DNA of 64,000 bases from Allobosea sp. OK403 (GCF_900113835.1 NZ_FOQV01000006.1:1-64000); one strand, 5' to 3'. Numbered from the stretch's first letter, positions 8,388-18,178 are shown. Notes: a model not told the origin generated them from the letters alone. Program-made: numbers and translations.

Positions 8388-9215
8388 CTATGCGGTAATG
8401 GTCGGCGGCGGCAGGCGCGCCTCGCTTGTCCGTGAGTCCGAGGCGTCCCCTCTGATTTCGACCGCGTGCTGCGCTCCGAGCATTCTCAGTCGCGATTCGA
8501 GGATCAGATTCCCGGATTGATGGAAGTTGCCGTCCAAGAGAATCCCCATTGTTTCGTGGATTACCCGGGCGCACTTTTGCCAATCCTGCGTGAGGCAAGA
8601 CTTTATGGCCTCGTCGAAATGGGTGATCGGCGCTGATCGAAGTCCGGCGTCCGAGACGACACGGAAGGGCGCGTTCTCCGTTCGCAGATGCGCCCACAGC
8701 GCGCGATAAGCATCGATCTGACGCTTTTCGAGCGTCGTCTGCGTGTCGATAATCCCAGAATTTACGATGTAATTCTCACTGACAAATCCGAATGTCGACG
8801 TAATCCACGAGCCGGAGCCGGGGCGGTTAGGGTTGGCGGGAAATTGAAAGTCGGTCATGTCGATGACCAGAAAGTGTTGGTCGCCGATCCGCCACAGAAA
8901 TTCGAGAAAACCTGAATACTCGGACGCGCAACGCCGGCAAACCCACGCCACGGGAGTGACGGCTGTGTCAGTTGCCTGTTTCCAGAAAATCTCGGCGCGC
9001 TGCCCATATTCCTCGTAATCGTCATAGCCGAGAACCTCTTCGATCCACTGGTCGCGAACATCGTGCGCAGGTGGATTGATGGGGCCGAAGCTGAGATCAT
9101 CCGGCAAGCCGAGGACGGTTTGGTCCAGCGCCAATTTGGCCAGAGCCTGACGCAAGCTGCCGGCGGCTGACATTCCGAACACGACGTGGACAAAGGGCTT
9201 CGCGCTTTCCACCAT
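8388..9215 (-). CDS. DUF1835 / DUF3658 domain protein
   Basis: A 275-residue cytoplasmic protein. The N-terminus HVVFGMSAAGSLRQAL ... LPDDLSFGPI is the DUF1835 signature; the C-terminal half with WAHLRTENAPFRVVSDAGLRSAPITHFDEAI fits the linked DUF3658 domain. No biochemical role is established for this pair of domains. It has its own RBS (AGAGGACAC upstream of 9215) and is downstream of the XRE-cupin regulator gene on the same strand, 112 bp away. Confidence 0.82.
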   Translation of the reverse strand: MVESAKPFVHVVFGMSAAGSLRQALAKLALDQTVLGLPDDLSFGPINPPAHDVRDQWIEEVLGYDDYEEYGQRAEIFWKQATDTAVTPVAWVCRRCASEYSGFLEFLWRIGDQHFLVIDMTDFQFPANPNRPGSGSWITSTFGFVSENYIVNSGIIDTQTTLEKRQIDAYRALWAHLRTENAPFRVVSDAGLRSAPITHFDEAIKSCLTQDWQKCARVIHETMGILLDGNFHQSGNLILESRLRMLGAQHAVEIRGDASDSRTSEARLPPPTITA

Positions 9216-9327
9216 AGTGTCCTCTCGAGAGCCCGCGCTAGCATTGCAGCTTGTGGGAGCTTCAAGGCATCGCCGCTAAATCCGAGTAAAGCCGGTAAGC
9301 GCTCTGTCGACAGTGGGTCGTGTCGAC

Positions 9328-9948
9328 TTACTCCATCACCGCCGCCTTGAGGATACACACCATTAGCGCCGAGCCGGGCTGATCGCCGACGCAGCGGACG
9401 ATGTGGCGCCGGTCGCAGCGATAGCGCAGTGTGTCGCCGGCCTTGGCGCGCTGGATGATGTCGCCGACCTCGACCTCGAACTCGCCCGAGGTGACGGAGA
9501 GCGATTCGATCGAGCCGCGCTGATGGCCTTCCGAGTCGAGCTCGCCGCCGGGCTCGGCCTGGATCTCGTACCATTGCAGCCATTCGACGGTCTTGATCCA
9601 GCCGATGATGGCGAGCCTGAGCTTGCCGTCCTCGGAGACCAGGATCGGTGTGTCGCTGCGGCTGGTCTTGTCGATGAAGGGCTCTTCTTCGCCGCTGGAG
9701 AGCACGCGCTCGATCGAGATGTCGAGTGCCTGCGACAGCCGCCAGATCGTCGCCAGCGTCGGGTTGGTCTCGTTGCGCTCGATCTGGCTGATGATCGACT
9801 TTGCCACGCCTGATTGCTCGGCGAGTTCCGAGAGCGAGAGATTATAGGCCTTGCGCAGGCGCTGAATCGTCTTTCCGAGTTGCCCGGAGACGATCTGGGC
9901 CCCGGATTCAAGCTCCCGGCCACTGCGCTCCTTGGTCTCGATGCCCAT
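9328..9948 (-). CDS. XRE-family transcriptional regulator with C-terminal cupin domain
   Basis: A 206-residue regulator. Residues of about 20-80 form a classic Cro/C1 helix-turn-helix (LGKTIQRLRKAYNLSLSEL, then VAKSIISQIERNETNPTL), and residues of about 125-200 form a cupin sensor domain (SIESLSVTSGEFEVEVG ... LRYRCDRRHIVRC). Members of this group commonly repress a neighbouring catabolic or transport gene and bind a small ligand in the cupin. I start at ATG 9948; the frame also allows a start at 10038, but that adds an unconserved Arg-rich leader. The gene upstream on the same strand is a DMT exporter, a plausible target. Confidence 0.88.
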   Translation of the reverse strand: MGIETKERSGRELESGAQIVSGQLGKTIQRLRKAYNLSLSELAEQSGVAKSIISQIERNETNPTLATIWRLSQALDISIERVLSSGEEEPFIDKTSRSDTPILVSEDGKLRLAIIGWIKTVEWLQWYEIQAEPGGELDSEGHQRGSIESLSVTSGEFEVEVGDIIQRAKAGDTLRYRCDRRHIVRCVGDQPGSALMVCILKAAVME

Positions 9949-10063
9949 TCGTTTTGACCGTCTTACCTGTCTGTCGTTTGCGGAGGCGAACGATTGTTTG
10001 TCTGAGCGGACAATGCCCGTTCCTGACGCAAGCGGCAAGCTGAAGCTCGTGATCGCCCCTGTG

Positions 10064-10987
10064 TCAGGTCGTGCGCGTCGACCCGACTTCGCGCTGCTCG
10101 CGCCTGAGCAGGCCGAGCTGTTGTTCGCGCAGGATCACATAGATGCCGGAGGTGATGACGATCGCCGCGCCGATCAGCACGGCGGTCGCCGGCCAGTCGC
10201 CGAAGACGAACCAGCCGATCGCGACGGCCCAGAGCATGGTCGAGTATTCGAAGGGCGCGATCAGCGAGGCGTCGCCATAGCGATAGGCCTGGACGAGGAA
10301 GATCTGGCCGAGGCCGCCGAGGATGCCGATTGCCAGCATCATTGCCGCATCCTGCAGGTTCGGCATGTGCCAGCCGAACATCGCTGTGGAGAGCCCGAGC
10401 GCGCTGGTCATCAGCATGAAATAGAACACGATCGCGCCGGTGCCCTCGCTGCGGGTCAATTGCCTAACCTCGATCGAAGCGAAGGCCGAGCAGCAGGCGC
10501 CGGCCAGGCCGATCGCCGCGCCGAAGGCAGGCCCCGGGGCAAGCCCCTTGCCGACGCCGGTGATATAGGGCGAGAGCATGATCAGCACGCCGATGAAGCC
10601 GACCGTGACCGCGCTCCAGCGATAGATCCGCACACGTTCCTTCAGGATGACGGCGGCCAGCACGACGACGGCGAGCGGCGCGGCATAGCCGATCGCGATC
10701 GAATCGGAGAGGGGCAGGAACTGCAGCGAGGCGAAGCCGCAGAACATGCCGGTCGAGCCGATGACGCCGCGCTTGAGATGGCCGCGCAGATTGCTGGTCC
10801 TCAGCGAGGCGACGACGCCACCTTGCCAGGCGAGCCAGGTGAGCAGCGGAATCAGGGCGAAGAAGGACCGCACGAAGACGATTTCGCCCGTCGGATAACG
10901 GCTCGCGATCGATTTCACGCCGGCTGCCATCAAGGTAAAGGCGAGGGCAGAGATGAGCTTGAGGCAAATGCCGAGGAGAGGTGACAA
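10064..10987 (-). CDS. DMT-superfamily transporter, EamA type
   Basis: A 307-residue inner-membrane protein with about ten hydrophobic segments arranged as two EamA repeats. Recognisable segments include GEIVFVRSFFALIPLLTWLA in the first half, GYAAPLAVVVLAAVILKERV at the end of repeat one, and FEYSTMLWAVAIGWFVFGDWP in repeat two. These proteins export amino acids or metabolites. The start is a TTG at 10987; no ATG is available before the first conserved helix, so a non-ATG start is likely. It lies 115 bp upstream of the XRE-cupin regulator gene on the same strand. Confidence 0.87.
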   Translation of the reverse strand: MSPLLGICLKLISALAFTLMAAGVKSIASRYPTGEIVFVRSFFALIPLLTWLAWQGGVVASLRTSNLRGHLKRGVIGSTGMFCGFASLQFLPLSDSIAIGYAAPLAVVVLAAVILKERVRIYRWSAVTVGFIGVLIMLSPYITGVGKGLAPGPAFGAAIGLAGACCSAFASIEVRQLTRSEGTGAIVFYFMLMTSALGLSTAMFGWHMPNLQDAAMMLAIGILGGLGQIFLVQAYRYGDASLIAPFEYSTMLWAVAIGWFVFGDWPATAVLIGAAIVITSGIYVILREQQLGLLRREQREVGSTRTT

Positions 10988-11133
10988 CGGACCGGCGCGG
11001 AGGGAGGGCAGGGAGGAGGGTCTTGTAGAAGACCGCTCCCCTTAGACCATGTCCAGCCCACGCTTCAAAGCGTCAACTCTGCAACCCCGATAGGCGGGGA
11101 GCGGGAGTCTCCGCGGCCTTTGCCGTAACGCTC

Positions 11134-11586
11134 TTATGATACTCCGAGGCGCTTCAGGCTTTGCCGCGCATAGAAGCCGGCGAAGAAGAACGCGACGATC
11201 CAGCTGACCACGAAGGACATCGCGGCCATGGCGAGAAAGGCGACAGGCGCGGAAATGCCGCTCCTTGCCGCCTGGGCGAGCATGGCCTTGATCGGGTTCG
11301 TCCCGCCGAGCAGGGCGTCGGTGCCGTAAAGAAACGCAACGCCCAGGCAGAGATTGAGCACGACCACGGCAAGGCCGATCCAGGCCGCGAAGAGCGCCCG
11401 CTCGCCCGTGGTGAAGACACGCTGATGGTCTTTCACGAAGCTTTGCACGGGGGCGGTGAGCGCGGCGATCAGAATGATGATGCCCATCGAAGAGGGCAGA
11501 TCAAAATTCAGCAGGCTCGAAGCCGCAACCGAAACGACGATGCAAAGCAAGTATATGCTGCCGAATACAATCGCATATTTGAGCAT
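11134..11586 (-). CDS. Small four-helix membrane protein, ABZJ_00895-like
   Basis: A 150-residue membrane protein with four predicted transmembrane helices (YAIVFGSIYLLCIVVSVAAS, MGIIILIAALTAPV, LFAAWIGLAVVVLNLCLGVAF, AFLAMAAMSFVVSWIVAFFF). The hydrophilic stretch SFVKDHQRVFTTGER between helices 2 and 3 resembles that of ABZJ_00895-family proteins, which have no known function. ATG 11586 is chosen because GGAGACTGGGAA sits directly before it. It is monocistronic between the DMT exporter and an SDR gene. Confidence 0.68.
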   Translation of the reverse strand: MLKYAIVFGSIYLLCIVVSVAASSLLNFDLPSSMGIIILIAALTAPVQSFVKDHQRVFTTGERALFAAWIGLAVVVLNLCLGVAFLYGTDALLGGTNPIKAMLAQAARSGISAPVAFLAMAAMSFVVSWIVAFFFAGFYARQSLKRLGVS

Positions 11587-11755
11587 TTCCCAGTCTCCGT
11601 GGATGTTCTTTCCGGGCATTTTCCGGGCGGCCGTTAGCGAGCCGCCCAAGGGGCGTCAACGACCATGTCCTGTCTGACGCTGGTGTCCTGGCCTGATGGG
11701 CTGCCGGTCGGCGGCCATCCTCGTCTCGACGATCGAGGGATGGCCGAGCGGCGGC

Positions 11756-12535
11756 TCAGAAACTGCCCCTGAACACGCCGCCGTCGATCAGCAGGTTCTG
11801 GCCGGTGATGTAGCCGGCATGCTGGCTGGCGAGGAAGGCGCAGACATTGCCGAATTCCTCGGCCGTGCCGAAGCGCCTGGCAGGGATCTCGGCCTTGCGG
11901 GTGGCGGCGAAGTCCTCTGGCGTCATGCCCTTGATGGCAGCCATTCGCGCCGTTCCGCTCTTGAGCCGGTCGGTGTCGAAGGATCCGGGCAGGACATTGT
12001 TGATGGTGACGTTGGCATGGGCCACCTCGCGCGCCACACCGGAGAGGAAGGCCGTAAGCCCCGCGCGCGCCGCCGAGGAGACGTCGAGCCCCGTCAGCGG
12101 CGTCAGCACGCTCGCCGAGGTGATGTTGACGATGCGGCCGAAGCGCCGCGCGATCATGCCGTCGACGACTCGCTGAACCAGCTCCAGCGGCGTCGCCAGG
12201 TTCTGGATGACGCCTTCGAGCAGCGCTTCGCGAGACACATCGCGAAACGGTTTCGGCGGAGGCCCGCCATTGTTGTTGACCAGGATGTCGGGCTCGGGAG
12301 CCGCTGCGAGCAAGGCGTCCTGCCCCGCGCGTGTCGAAACGTCAGCCACCACGGCGATGACCGTCGCGCCGGTGCTGGCACGAATCTGGCTCGCGGTGGC
12401 TTCGAGCGTGGCCGCGTCGCGGCCATTGACCACGACGATGCAACCAGCCTCGGCGAGCGCTTGCGCGCAGCCGCGGCCAAGACCCTTGCTGGAGGCGCAG
12501 ACGATGGCCGTGCGGCCGGAAATCCCAAGATCCAT
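11756..12535 (-). CDS. SDR-family oxidoreductase with non-canonical active site
   Basis: A 259-residue Rossmann protein of the short-chain dehydrogenase family. The cofactor loop is CASSKGLGRG instead of TGxxxGIG, and NNNGGPPP replaces NNAG. Where classical SDRs carry YxxxK, this protein reads SSAARAGL: the catalytic Tyr is Ser and the Lys is Arg. The C-terminal part (INNVLPGSFDTDR ... YITGQNLLIDGG) is intact. A known FabG-like SDR subgroup lacks a perfect glycine motif and tetrad, so this is probably a natural divergent class rather than a mutation. ATG 12535 is preceded by GGAGAAAA. It is divergent from the PlcP-like gene. Confidence 0.87.
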   Translation of the reverse strand: MDLGISGRTAIVCASSKGLGRGCAQALAEAGCIVVVNGRDAATLEATASQIRASTGATVIAVVADVSTRAGQDALLAAAPEPDILVNNNGGPPPKPFRDVSREALLEGVIQNLATPLELVQRVVDGMIARRFGRIVNITSASVLTPLTGLDVSSAARAGLTAFLSGVAREVAHANVTINNVLPGSFDTDRLKSGTARMAAIKGMTPEDFAATRKAEIPARRFGTAEEFGNVCAFLASQHAGYITGQNLLIDGGVFRGSF

Positions 12536-12659
12536 GATTTTTCTCCGGAAACTAGTTGCCTCGAAAGCGAGCCAGAGCACGGATCGCTGGTTCCGTCATC
12601 AAAGCGCAACGCAAATCAGCCAAACGCCGACAGCATCGCAACGGAACGGGCAAGCGGGC

Positions 12660-13490
12660 ATGAGCGACGATGACGAGGCGAAGCAGGTTCGCAGCATCTT
12701 CATCTCCGATCTGCATCTGGGCACGCGCGGCGCACAGGCCGATCTCGTGCTGGAATTCCTGCGCGCCTATGACGCGCCGCAGATCTATCTGGTCGGCGAC
12801 ATCATCGATGGCTGGCGGCTGAAGAGCGGCTGGTACTTCCCGCAGGCGCATAACGACGTCATCCAGAAGCTGCTGCGCAAGGTGCGCAAAGGCTCGAAGC
12901 TGATCTACGTCACCGGCAATCACGACGATTTCCTGCGGGACTTCGCCGGACTGCAGTTCGGCGGCATCACCCTGGTCGACGAGATCATCCACGAGACCGC
13001 CGACGGCAAGCGCCTGCTCGTGATCCATGGCGATCTGTTCGACCTCGTCGTGCGCAACGCCAAATGGCTCGCGCTGATGGGCGACTGGGCCTACACGGTC
13101 GCGCTCGCCTGCAACACCGTCGTCAACAAGGTGCGCCGCCGGCTGCATCTGCCGCATTGGTCGCTCTCGGCCTGGGCCAAGCTCAAGGTCAAGAATGCGG
13201 TCAACTATATCGGCGAGTTCGAGACCTGCCTGGCTGCCGAGGCGCGCCGGCACCATGCCGACGGCGTGATCTGCGGGCATATCCACCACGCCGCGCATCG
13301 CGAGATCGAGGGGCTGACCTATATCAACACCGGCGATTGGGTCGAAAGCTGTACCGCCTTCATTGAGCACCATGACGGGCGCTTCGAGATGATCCGCTGG
13401 CCGCAATACCGGCTGAAGGGCGAGGCGCCGGTGCCGGTCGTCGTCAAGGTGCGCCCGGAGCCGGCCCCCGCGCTCGTCGAGGCCGCGTGA
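12660..13490 (+). CDS. Calcineurin-like metallophosphoesterase, PlcP/LpxH-like
   Basis: A 276-residue cytoplasmic or membrane-associated dinuclear-metal phosphoesterase. The metal motifs are all present: SDLHLG (residues about 17-22), VGDIIDGW, GNHDD, VIHGDLFD and GHIHHA. Generic annotation is UDP-2,3-diacylglucosamine diphosphatase (LpxH-like). The immediately overlapping SqdX/Agt-like glycosyltransferase points instead to PlcP, the phospholipase C of phosphate-starvation lipid remodelling described in Sinorhizobium and marine bacteria, which belongs to this family. ATG 12660 begins MSDDDEAKQVRSIF. The stop overlaps the next start (TGATG), so translation is probably coupled. Choice between PlcP and LpxH is inference from context. 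Confidence 0.85.
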   Translation: MSDDDEAKQVRSIFISDLHLGTRGAQADLVLEFLRAYDAPQIYLVGDIIDGWRLKSGWYFPQAHNDVIQKLLRKVRKGSKLIYVTGNHDDFLRDFAGLQFGGITLVDEIIHETADGKRLLVIHGDLFDLVVRNAKWLALMGDWAYTVALACNTVVNKVRRRLHLPHWSLSAWAKLKVKNAVNYIGEFETCLAAEARRHHADGVICGHIHHAAHREIEGLTYINTGDWVESCTAFIEHHDGRFEMIRWPQYRLKGEAPVPVVVKVRPEPAPALVEAA

Positions 13491-14602
13491 TGCGCCTGCT
13501 GATCGCGACGGATGCCTGGCGACCCCAGATCAACGGGGTGGTCAGGTCGCTGGAGCGGATGTTCGAGGCGGGGCCGGCTTTCGGCGTGACGCCGCAGGTG
13601 CTGACGCCGGAGGGGTTCCGGCAGATCGGCTTGCCGACCTATCCCGATATCAGGATCGCGCTGGCGACGCGCCGGGCGGTTGCTGCGCGGATCGCCGAGT
13701 TCAAGCCGGACCATATCCACATCGCGACGGAAGGGCCGATCGGCTGGCTGACGCGTGCCGTCTGCCTGGCTCAGAAGCGGCCCTTCACAACGAGCTACCA
13801 CACGCGCTTCCCGCAATATGTCGCGGCGCGCTGGCCCATTCCCGAGAGCTGGAGCTACCGCTTCCTGCGTCGGTTCCATGGCCCGGCCGAGGCGATCATG
13901 GTGTCGACGGCGTCGGTCGAGGCCGAGCTCAGGCAGCATGGCTTCGAGAAGATCGTGCGCTGGGGGCGCGGCGTCGATCTTGGGCTGTTCCATCCGCGCC
14001 CGATGAGCGTGCTCGACCTGCCGCGGCCGATCTTCCTCAGCGTCGGGCGCGTCGCCGTCGAGAAGAACCTCGAGGCCTTCCTCTCGCTACGCTTGCCCGG
14101 CAGCAAGGTGGTGATCGGCGACGGGCCGGCGCGGGCCGATCTGCAGCGGGCTTATCCGGACGCGCATTTCCTCGGCACCCGCGAGGGCGAGGACCTGGCC
14201 TCGATCTACGCCTCCTCCGACGTCTTCGTGTTTCCGAGCCTGACCGACACCTTCGGCATCGTGCTGCTCGAGGCGGCGGCCAGCGGCCTTCCGGTCGCGG
14301 CCTTCCCGGTTCAGGGGCCGAGCGATGTCTTCGCCGGCAGTGGGGCTGCCGTGCTGAGCGAGGATTTGCGGGCGGCGGCGCTGGCGGCGCTGCGCATCCC
14401 GCGCGAGACGTGCCTGGAGCTCGCCTCGCATTATAGCTGGCGCCGCAGCGCCGAGCAGTTCTACGGGCATATCCAGCGGGTGGCGCAGCCGTTGGGGCAG
14501 ACGCTGCGCAACGAGCCGCCCTGCGCGCCCCTGCAGAGCGTCACAACCTTCGTGAGCGCGCGTCCCGTGGAAGGGCCTGTGCCGGAGCGCCTGAGGGCTT
14601 GA
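13490..14602 (+). CDS. GT4-family glycosyltransferase, Agt/SqdX/MgtA-like
   Basis: A 370-residue GT-B glycosyltransferase. The N-terminus LLIATDAWRPQINGVVRSLE and the acceptor-domain segment TTSYHTRFPQYVAARW are characteristic of the MgtA/SqdX branch that glycosylates diacylglycerol. The donor domain has WGRGVDLGLFHPR, FLSVGRVAVEKNLEAFL and the retaining-GT motif FVFPSLTDTFGIVLLEA. With the PlcP-like gene upstream it would use the diacylglycerol released from phospholipids to make glycolipids at the inner membrane. The ATG at 13490 shares one base with the upstream stop. The 3' end overlaps the convergent Kef-type antiporter gene by 62 bp. Confidence 0.88.
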   Translation: MRLLIATDAWRPQINGVVRSLERMFEAGPAFGVTPQVLTPEGFRQIGLPTYPDIRIALATRRAVAARIAEFKPDHIHIATEGPIGWLTRAVCLAQKRPFTTSYHTRFPQYVAARWPIPESWSYRFLRRFHGPAEAIMVSTASVEAELRQHGFEKIVRWGRGVDLGLFHPRPMSVLDLPRPIFLSVGRVAVEKNLEAFLSLRLPGSKVVIGDGPARADLQRAYPDAHFLGTREGEDLASIYASSDVFVFPSLTDTFGIVLLEAAASGLPVAAFPVQGPSDVFAGSGAAVLSEDLRAAALAALRIPRETCLELASHYSWRRSAEQFYGHIQRVAQPLGQTLRNEPPCAPLQSVTTFVSARPVEGPVPERLRA

Positions 14603-16331
14603 GTTCAGTGCGGAACTGGTCGCGCCGTTCATGGATCGAGGCGATGACGAGGCCCATCGGCACGCCGAGCCCGACCAAAGCCGCCTCCGAGAGCTGCAGG
14701 CTCGCCTCGATCGTCTCTGGAACCGCATCGTTGACGCCGATCTGGTAGAGATGGCGGGCATGGCTGGCGTCGCGGGCGCGGGCGACGATCACCAGGTCGG
14801 GTTTGAGCGTGCGCGCGGCCAGCACGGTGGCATCGACGGCGCGCGGATTGTCGATGGTCACGATCAGCGCGGTCGCCTCGTCGAGGCCGCTGAGACGCAG
14901 GAAGTCCAGATTGGTCGAATCGCCATAGAAGACGGGCCGGCCGGAACGGCGCTGGGTCGCGACCAAAGCGGGGTCGAAATCGATCGCGATATAGGGCTTG
15001 CGGTGCTCCTCCAGCATTGCGCTGACGAGACGGCCGACGCGGCCGCAGCCGACGACGATGGCGCGCGCCGAATGATCGTCCGGCGGCAGCACCTTGGCCT
15101 CTTCGGGCAGGATCGCGGGCACGGCCAGTCGCTGCGACAAGGCCCGGGCCAGCCGGGCCAGGAGCGGCAGCACGACCATGGTCAGCGAGACGGCGGCCAG
15201 CACGAGGCTCTCTGCATTCCGCGAGAGCAGCTTGGCCGAGACGGCGCCGCCGAACAGCACGAAGGCGAACTCGCCGCCGGGTCCGATCATGATCGCTGTT
15301 TCAAGCGCGGTCGCGCGTGACAGCTTGAAGCGACGCGCCAGTCCGAAGACGAGCAGGGATTTCGCCGCGAACAGGCCGATCGCGATGCCCAGGATGGCGA
15401 GGGGATGGGCGGCGAGATCGGCCGGGTTCACGCCCATGCCGACAGTGAGGAAGAACACGCCGATCAGCAGCGATTTGAACGGCTCGATCGTGACCTCTAT
15501 GGCGCGGCGATACTCCGTCTCGGCCAGGAGTAGGCCGGCGATGAAGGCGCCCAGCCCCATCGACAGGCCGGCGGCTGCAGCGATCAGGCCGGTTCCGAGC
15601 GCGATCAGCAGTGTCGCCGCCATGAAGCTCTCCGACGAATCGGTCGAGGCGACCAGGCGAAACAGCGGCCGCAGCGCCAGCCGGCCGATCACCACGATGG
15701 CGGCGATCGCCCCAAAGGCCTGGACCAGGGCCTGGGCGAGACCCGCCAGCAGGGAGCCGCCATCGGCTTGCGCACCGAGCACGCTGACCAGGAAGAGCAG
15801 CGGAATGACGGCGATGTCCTGGCAGAGCAGGATGGCGAAGCTGGCGCGGCCGGCCGACGAGGTCATCCGGCGCTTGGCCGAGAGCAACTCGACCACCATG
15901 GCGGTCGATGACAAGGCGAGGCCGAAGCCGATGATGAGCGCGGCTGCCGCCGGTTGCCCGAGCCAGTAGGCCACCGCGCCGATGACGCCGCCCGAGAGCG
16001 CGACCTGGCCGAGTCCGAGGCCGAAGACAAGCCGGCGCATGGTCATCAGGCGCTCGAAGGACAGCTCGAGCCCGATGACGAAGAGCAGGAAGGCGACGCC
16101 GAGTTCGGCCGGCCCCGCCAGGGCTTCGGCCTTCGCCACGGTGATGCTGCTCAATAGCGGAATCGAGGAGGCGAGCCCGCCGAGGCCGAAAGGCCCCAGC
16201 AGCGCGCCGCAAGCCATGAAGGCGACGACCGAGTTGACCTTGAAGCGCTTGGCGAAGGGCACGATGACGCCGGCCGTGGCGAGCACGACGATGGCATCCT
16301 TATAGACGGAAGGGTCGACAGTTCCGGCCAC
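14541..16331 (-). CDS. Kef-type monovalent cation:proton antiporter (CPA2) with RCK domain
   Basis: A 596-residue inner-membrane antiporter. About 12 hydrophobic segments occupy residues 1-385, including LGVAFLLFVIGLELSFERL, FGLALSSTAMVVELLS and IMIGPGGEFAFVLFG, typical of KefB/KefC. Residues of about 415-530 form a TrkA-N/RCK nucleotide-binding domain (AIVVGCGRVGRLVSAMLEE ... YGDSTNLDFL). The protein should exchange K+ for H+ under control of a bound nucleotide or redox ligand. No KefF/KefG ancillary gene is adjacent. Its 3' end overlaps the 3' end of the Agt-like gene on the other strand. Confidence 0.92.
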   Translation of the reverse strand: MAGTVDPSVYKDAIVVLATAGVIVPFAKRFKVNSVVAFMACGALLGPFGLGGLASSIPLLSSITVAKAEALAGPAELGVAFLLFVIGLELSFERLMTMRRLVFGLGLGQVALSGGVIGAVAYWLGQPAAAALIIGFGLALSSTAMVVELLSAKRRMTSSAGRASFAILLCQDIAVIPLLFLVSVLGAQADGGSLLAGLAQALVQAFGAIAAIVVIGRLALRPLFRLVASTDSSESFMAATLLIALGTGLIAAAAGLSMGLGAFIAGLLLAETEYRRAIEVTIEPFKSLLIGVFFLTVGMGVNPADLAAHPLAILGIAIGLFAAKSLLVFGLARRFKLSRATALETAIMIGPGGEFAFVLFGGAVSAKLLSRNAESLVLAAVSLTMVVLPLLARLARALSQRLAVPAILPEEAKVLPPDDHSARAIVVGCGRVGRLVSAMLEEHRKPYIAIDFDPALVATQRRSGRPVFYGDSTNLDFLRLSGLDEATALIVTIDNPRAVDATVLAARTLKPDLVIVARARDASHARHLYQIGVNDAVPETIEASLQLSEAALVGLGVPMGLVIASIHERRDQFRTELKPSGAPAQALPRDARSRRL

Positions 16332-16428
16332 GTCAGTCCTTGCGAGTCGGCGGTGAGAAGAGGCCTGGGAGCTTGCGGGTTACGCGACGGCAATACAACC
16401 GTCGGAGGCCTGCATCCATGCAGGAACC

Positions 16429-16604
16429 AGAGGCTGTTAGGGACTATGGGGATGATTTGACGCGCGCCCTGCGGGTGAGGTGAAAACGGCGGAGCTGCAG
16501 CGTCGCATCGCTTGCCGATACCGATGGTATCGCCTGCGCAATGCTCCTCCCATCTCCGGCGTTTTGACCTCATCAAATCATCCCCATAGTCCCTAACAAC
16601 CTCT
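16429..16604. repeat. Nested palindromic element with 32-bp terminal inverted repeats (MITE-like)
   Basis: The outer arms 16429-16460 and 16573-16604 are inverted copies differing at one position (core TGTTAGGGACTATGGGGATG ... ). A second pair of inner arms (AGGTGAAAACGGCGG and CCGGCGTTTTGACCT) matches at 13 of 15 positions, and the centre holds GATACC-GAT-GGTATC at 16517-16531. The same three bases (ACC) flank both outer ends. No open frame fits inside. It occupies most of the 389-bp gap between the Kef-type antiporter and moxR. Confidence 0.85.
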
Positions 16605-16720
16605 ACCCTTTGCGCATGCGGCGTTACGCCCCGTGATTCATGAAGGACTTCACGGGAAGCGGGTTTCCGGTTTCGGCGATCCTGAGCTAGCGTCTACGGC
16701 ATCTTTCAAAGGGACCGACG

Positions 16721-17566
<846 letters not shown>

Positions 17567-17650
17567 GGCGGTTCAGCCCGGTGAGGTGAAGGTAAACGGC
17601 AGGCTTCGTCTCCTCTCGCAAAATTTCCTGCGGATGGTTAGGTTGCGCAG

Positions 17651-18178
17651 ATGCGACGCCTCATGCTTCTGCGCCATGCCAAGTCGAACTGGCCCACCGG
17701 GGTGGCCGATCGCGAGCGGCCGCTCGCGACCCGCGGACGCGAGGCGGCGCCGGTGATGGGGCGCTATCTCGCCGAGGAGTTGCTGCTGCCCGACCTCGTG
17801 CTGATCTCGCCGTCCCGACGCACGCTGGAGACCTGGGATCTGGTGGCGGCGATGCTGCCGGAAAAGCCGCCGAGCCATGTCGAGCCGCGTATCTACGAGG
17901 CCAAGACGGAACGCTTGCTGCACACCGCGCAGGAGGTCGAGCCAGGCGTACGCACGCTGCTGATGATCGGGCACAATCCAGGCTTCGAGGAGTTGGCCGC
18001 GATGCTGACCGGCCATGGCGACCGCTACGCCTCGGCGCGGATGAGCCAGAAATATCCGACCTGCGGGCTCGCCGTGCTCGATTTCGCGATCGAGGACTGG
18101 CGCGATCTCGGCCCGCGCGGCGGCCGGCTCGACCGTTTCGTTACGCCGGCTTCGCTAGGCGAGGGGCCGGACGAGTGA
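17651..18178 (+). CDS. SixA-like phosphohistidine phosphatase (histidine phosphatase superfamily)
   Basis: A 175-residue histidine phosphatase. The catalytic motif RHAKS begins at residue 8 and the second histidine lies in MIGHNPGFEELA; ISPSRRTLETW supplies another conserved arginine. Proteins of this size with RHAKS are SixA-type enzymes that remove phosphate from phosphohistidine on phosphotransfer proteins. The substrate in this organism is unknown. It stands between moxR and ycjX, all on the same strand. Confidence 0.87.
   Translation: MRRLMLLRHAKSNWPTGVADRERPLATRGREAAPVMGRYLAEELLLPDLVLISPSRRTLETWDLVAAMLPEKPPSHVEPRIYEAKTERLLHTAQEVEPGVRTLLMIGHNPGFEELAAMLTGHGDRYASARMSQKYPTCGLAVLDFAIEDWRDLGPRGGRLDRFVTPASLGEGPDE

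Noticed and set aside
12593..12599. Possible Pho-box half site CCGTCAT upstream of the PlcP-like gene
   Set aside because: Only one half site; no second CTGTCAT-like repeat at 11-bp spacing.
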